NCBI GenBank assembly: GCA_024402455.1
Contig: JAKSTS010000081.1
Location: 1-7,227, forward strand
Direction: 5' to 3'
DNA: 7,227 nt
From: Treponemataceae bacterium
GTDB taxonomy: Bacteria > Spirochaetota > Spirochaetia > Treponematales > Treponemataceae
The notes beneath the pieces are model-generated. The model saw nothing but the letters and a program-made list of their open reading frames with translations, did not search any database and was not told the origin of the DNA. Within the stretch, counting starts at the first letter, position 1. Each line of letters begins with the position of its first letter. Of the stretch, positions 5,307 through 7,227 are shown one piece after another. The position numbers and the translations under genes were made by a program.

Positions 5307-6997
5307 TGATTTTCGAATAATTCCAGTTCTTTAAGGCAGCTTTCCGCATCATTTAAAGTATCATGAATTTCTGCAAGCTGCTGCCGGAAACGCTGATTCT
5401 GTCTGCCGCCTATTGCTGCAATATTGTTGATTGAATCATATTTTCCAACTCTGTTTTCTGAAATGACTCCCATAAGCACGTTTGTAATAGAAATTACAGC
5501 TTTTGCAAAACGCATTGAAATTCCAGATGCTTCAGAATATGCAGACTGCAACGCAGACTCAAGCCGCGAATGCATTTTTATCGAATGGTCTTCTGAAGTT
5601 CTTGCATTTTCAAAAAACTGACCGAATTCTCCAGCAGGAGACAGTTTTTGGGCAAACGCACTGACATCTGCAGCAAGATGAACAAATTCATTGAAAGCTT
5701 CCACAAATTCAACGCGATTTTCGCGCTGTTTAAAATCGCCGTCAACGACAAGAATTTTCAGCATTTTGCTGATTTCATCAAAAATGGTGTCATAAAAAGC
5801 ATACAGAAATCCCATTGACTGATTTTTTGGAAAATTCAATTCGCACCATGATTCTTCCCATGGTCTATACGGAAGTTCCGGAAGTTTCATGCAGCGGAGC
5901 ATTGTAAAAATCTTCTGCTCAACAATCTGGCGTTTTTTTGATTTGAGCCATTCTGCCCAGCGTGCATCAAAAAGCTTGCGCCATTCTGCTTTATATTTAA
6001 TAAACCAGTCTTCTGCTCCTTCAGGCTGTGCAGCAGTCCAAGTTGCAGATTTAAAAGCAATGCATGCAAGTTTTCTAATTGGAATTGTCCGCAGGAATTT
6101 TTTGATGACACCAATTTTATTGATGCTTCGTGACACATATTCTGTAGTTAAAGCATCAACATCAGTTTTTTCCTGTTCAATCTGACTTTGAGAAGAAAAA
6201 AGACACAAAGCCTGCAAGACTTCTGTAGAAACATTTTTTGCATTGCAGAGCACCCTGCAAAACTGTGCAAGATCGTTGCGGATTAAATTGAGCTGTGCAA
6301 CATAGCCACCGCCAGCTGCAGGCAGAAAACGTGCAAGCATTTTTTCAAAAGGCAGACGCACAAACTGACGCAGCCAGTCAATGTTAATTACAGTCTGATA
6401 AAATGAACTTCGCTGTGCAGAAGTTATTTCCTGAAAAACTTCTTCCATGCGGCGAATTAAAGAAAGTCTTGTTTCCGGTTCCGGCGGTTCATCATCACCC
6501 AAAAGAAAAGGATCTATATCACGTTGAATATATGAATAATAATCCGGCAGGACAAGCGAACTTAAAAAAACATAAAAACGCCCCGGATCTTCTTCATACA
6601 AATCAATCGAAGCTTTGAAAAAATCAGCGACATCTTTCAGCGAACGAACCTGTTCATAAAAAACACCACCCACCATTCCCTTTTTATACAGCAGAAGCCC
6701 GGGATTTGTTTTTTCAATTTGACGGGCAATGCGCCCGATAACCATATCATTATAAAGATGAGAAATATCAATGCCAGAAAAAAGAGACTTTAAAAAAAGC
6801 CAGAATTTAACCACAACCGATTCTGACTTCATTTGTGTTTGAATGTCTAAATCAGAAGTATTTTCCTGAGGATCTAAAGGAGATGCAATTGTCTGGTCTT
6901 CAGCACTTATTGACGCGCATAATTTATCATAAAGACACATGCGCTCAGCATGTGACATATCAAGTACCATACGGTCAAAAGAATCCATTTTTTCCAT
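5303..6997 (-). CDS. Uncharacterised spirochaete protein (possibly DUF5312-type)
   Basis: I do not recognise a function. The 564-residue protein has no signal peptide, no clear membrane span and no catalytic motif I can name; it looks cytoplasmic and mostly helical. It opens with FDRMVLDMSHAERMCLYDKL (7-26), an N-terminal pattern that recurs in Treponema hypothetical proteins, and I tentatively place it in the Treponema family DUF5312 from memory. An acidic, proline-rich stretch (GDDEPPEPETR, 167-177) separates the N-terminal part from a long, charged, Trp-rich middle (about 330-390). The tail (about 530-560) could form a coiled coil. It is the first gene of a unit with pgeF, overlapping it by 4 nt. 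The first ATG lacks a Shine-Dalgarno and lies 6 nt after a strong -10 box; the second ATG (6986-6988) has only a weak GGA upstream. Confidence 0.82.
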   Translation of the reverse strand: MEKMDSFDRMVLDMSHAERMCLYDKLCASISAEDQTIASPLDPQENTSDLDIQTQMKSESVVVKFWLFLKSLFSGIDISHLYNDMVIGRIARQIEKTNPGLLLYKKGMVGGVFYEQVRSLKDVADFFKASIDLYEEDPGRFYVFLSSLVLPDYYSYIQRDIDPFLLGDDEPPEPETRLSLIRRMEEVFQEITSAQRSSFYQTVINIDWLRQFVRLPFEKMLARFLPAAGGGYVAQLNLIRNDLAQFCRVLCNAKNVSTEVLQALCLFSSQSQIEQEKTDVDALTTEYVSRSINKIGVIKKFLRTIPIRKLACIAFKSATWTAAQPEGAEDWFIKYKAEWRKLFDARWAEWLKSKKRQIVEQKIFTMLRCMKLPELPYRPWEESWCELNFPKNQSMGFLYAFYDTIFDEISKMLKILVVDGDFKQRENRVEFVEAFNEFVHLAADVSAFAQKLSPAGEFGQFFENARTSEDHSIKMHSRLESALQSAYSEASGISMRFAKAVISITNVLMGVISENRVGKYDSINNIAAIGGRQNQRFRQQLAEIHDTLNDAESCLKELELFENQ

Positions 6998-7003
6998 GCA
7001 GTT

Positions 7004-7032
7004 ATTGTAAAGCAGGTATTTTTTAAGGTCAA
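7004..7032 (-). promoter_or_regulatory. Strong promoter placing +1 at the ATG of the 564-residue gene
   Basis: Minus-strand -35 TTGACC (7027-7032, 5 of 6), 17-nt spacer, -10 TACAAT (7004-7009, 5 of 6): the best sigma-70-type match in the window. Six bases (AACTGC) separate the -10 box from the ATG at 6995-6997, so transcription should start on or within a base or two of the start codon, giving a leaderless mRNA. It would drive the unknown gene and pgeF. Confidence 0.75.
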
Positions 7033-7134
7033 GGCTGAATAAAAAATAAAGTTCAATTTAAAACTATAACACATAGAAAAATGACTGAAAGATAAAAATA
7101 CGGTTGCAGATTTTCAGTAAACAGAAAAAGTGAT

Positions 7135-7160
7135 AAAAAAAGCTTCTGAACATCAGAAGC
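7135..7160 (-). terminator. Intrinsic terminator of the tRNA-Glu transcript
   Basis: On the minus strand GCTTCTGA, loop TGT, TCAGAAGC forms a perfect 8-bp stem followed directly by seven T residues (7135-7141). It lies 12 nt after the mature tRNA 3' end, so it ends the tRNA transcript and insulates the next gene. The stretch between it and the promoter at 7032 shows nothing I can name. Confidence 0.92.
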
Positions 7161-7172
7161 ATCATTCAAAAG

Positions 7173-7227
7173 CGGTCCCTACGGGAATCGAACCCGTCTT
7201 TCGACCTTGAGAGGGTCACGTCCTAGC
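7173..7227 (-). tRNA. tRNA-Glu (anticodon CTC), 3' part, runs off the window
   Basis: Read on the minus strand, the cloverleaf parts are: end of the D arm (AGGAC at 7220-7224), anticodon stem TGACC/GGTCG, loop CTCTCAA with anticodon CTC (7209-7211), a 4-nt variable loop, T arm ACGGG-TTCGATT-CCCGT (7181-7197), acceptor 3' strand AGGGACC (7174-7180) and discriminator G (7173). CTC reads GAG codons, hence glutamate; the short variable loop and discriminator G agree. The CCA end is not encoded (G is followed by CTT), so it must be added by the nucleotidyltransferase. The acceptor 5' strand and most of the D arm are outside the window. Confidence 0.95.

Noticed and set aside
1..7227. CRISPR array, insertion sequence, phage or defence genes
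   Set aside because: No regularly spaced repeats, transposase, integrase or defence domain is visible; the content is housekeeping with two uncharacterised proteins.

Overview
The window reads as a piece of a spirochaete chromosome, most likely a Treponema. The base composition is moderate to AT-rich. The order argS, rplU, prp, rpmA, obg, and a 564-residue protein resembling what I recall as a Treponema-specific unknown family, both point that way. The assignment rests on recognising the proteins, not on a search. Every gene I can support lies on the minus strand, so transcription runs from high to low coordinates.

In transcription order, the window opens with the 3' part of a tRNA-Glu(CTC) gene (7173-7227, cut by the window edge) and its strong intrinsic terminator (7135-7160). 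Next is a two-gene unit: an uncharacterised 564-residue protein (5303-6997) overlapping by ATGA with pgeF (4410-5306), a YfiH/LACC1-family enzyme. A separately promoted membrane protein with about five helices follows (3588-4271). A 277-328 bp gap, depending on the argS start, holds a perfect 10-bp hairpin, GGTTC repeats and a terminator-like hairpin. Then come argS (1442-3259) and the ribosomal cluster rplU-prp-rpmA, which has its own promoter and a two-hairpin leader. A strong terminator stands just ahead of the truncated obg (1-224).

The ribosomal cluster joins bL21 and bL27 of the large subunit, the cysteine protease Prp that trims bL27 in Firmicutes, and the ribosome-assembly GTPase Obg. 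ArgS supplies Arg-tRNA and the tRNA gene supplies Glu-tRNA, so much of the window serves translation.

Three observations stand out. (1) argS and the unknown 564-residue gene each have a good sigma-70-type promoter whose -10 box ends exactly 6 nt before the ATG, with no Shine-Dalgarno sequence, which predicts leaderless mRNAs. rplU, rpmA and the membrane-protein gene have clear Shine-Dalgarno sequences. (2) Prp is intact (His22, Cys34), but bL27 has no N-terminal extension to cleave, and an in-frame stop just upstream rules one out. (3) There are structured non-coding stretches ahead of rplU, ahead of obg, and between the membrane-protein gene and argS. I found no CRISPR array, insertion sequence, phage gene or defence system.
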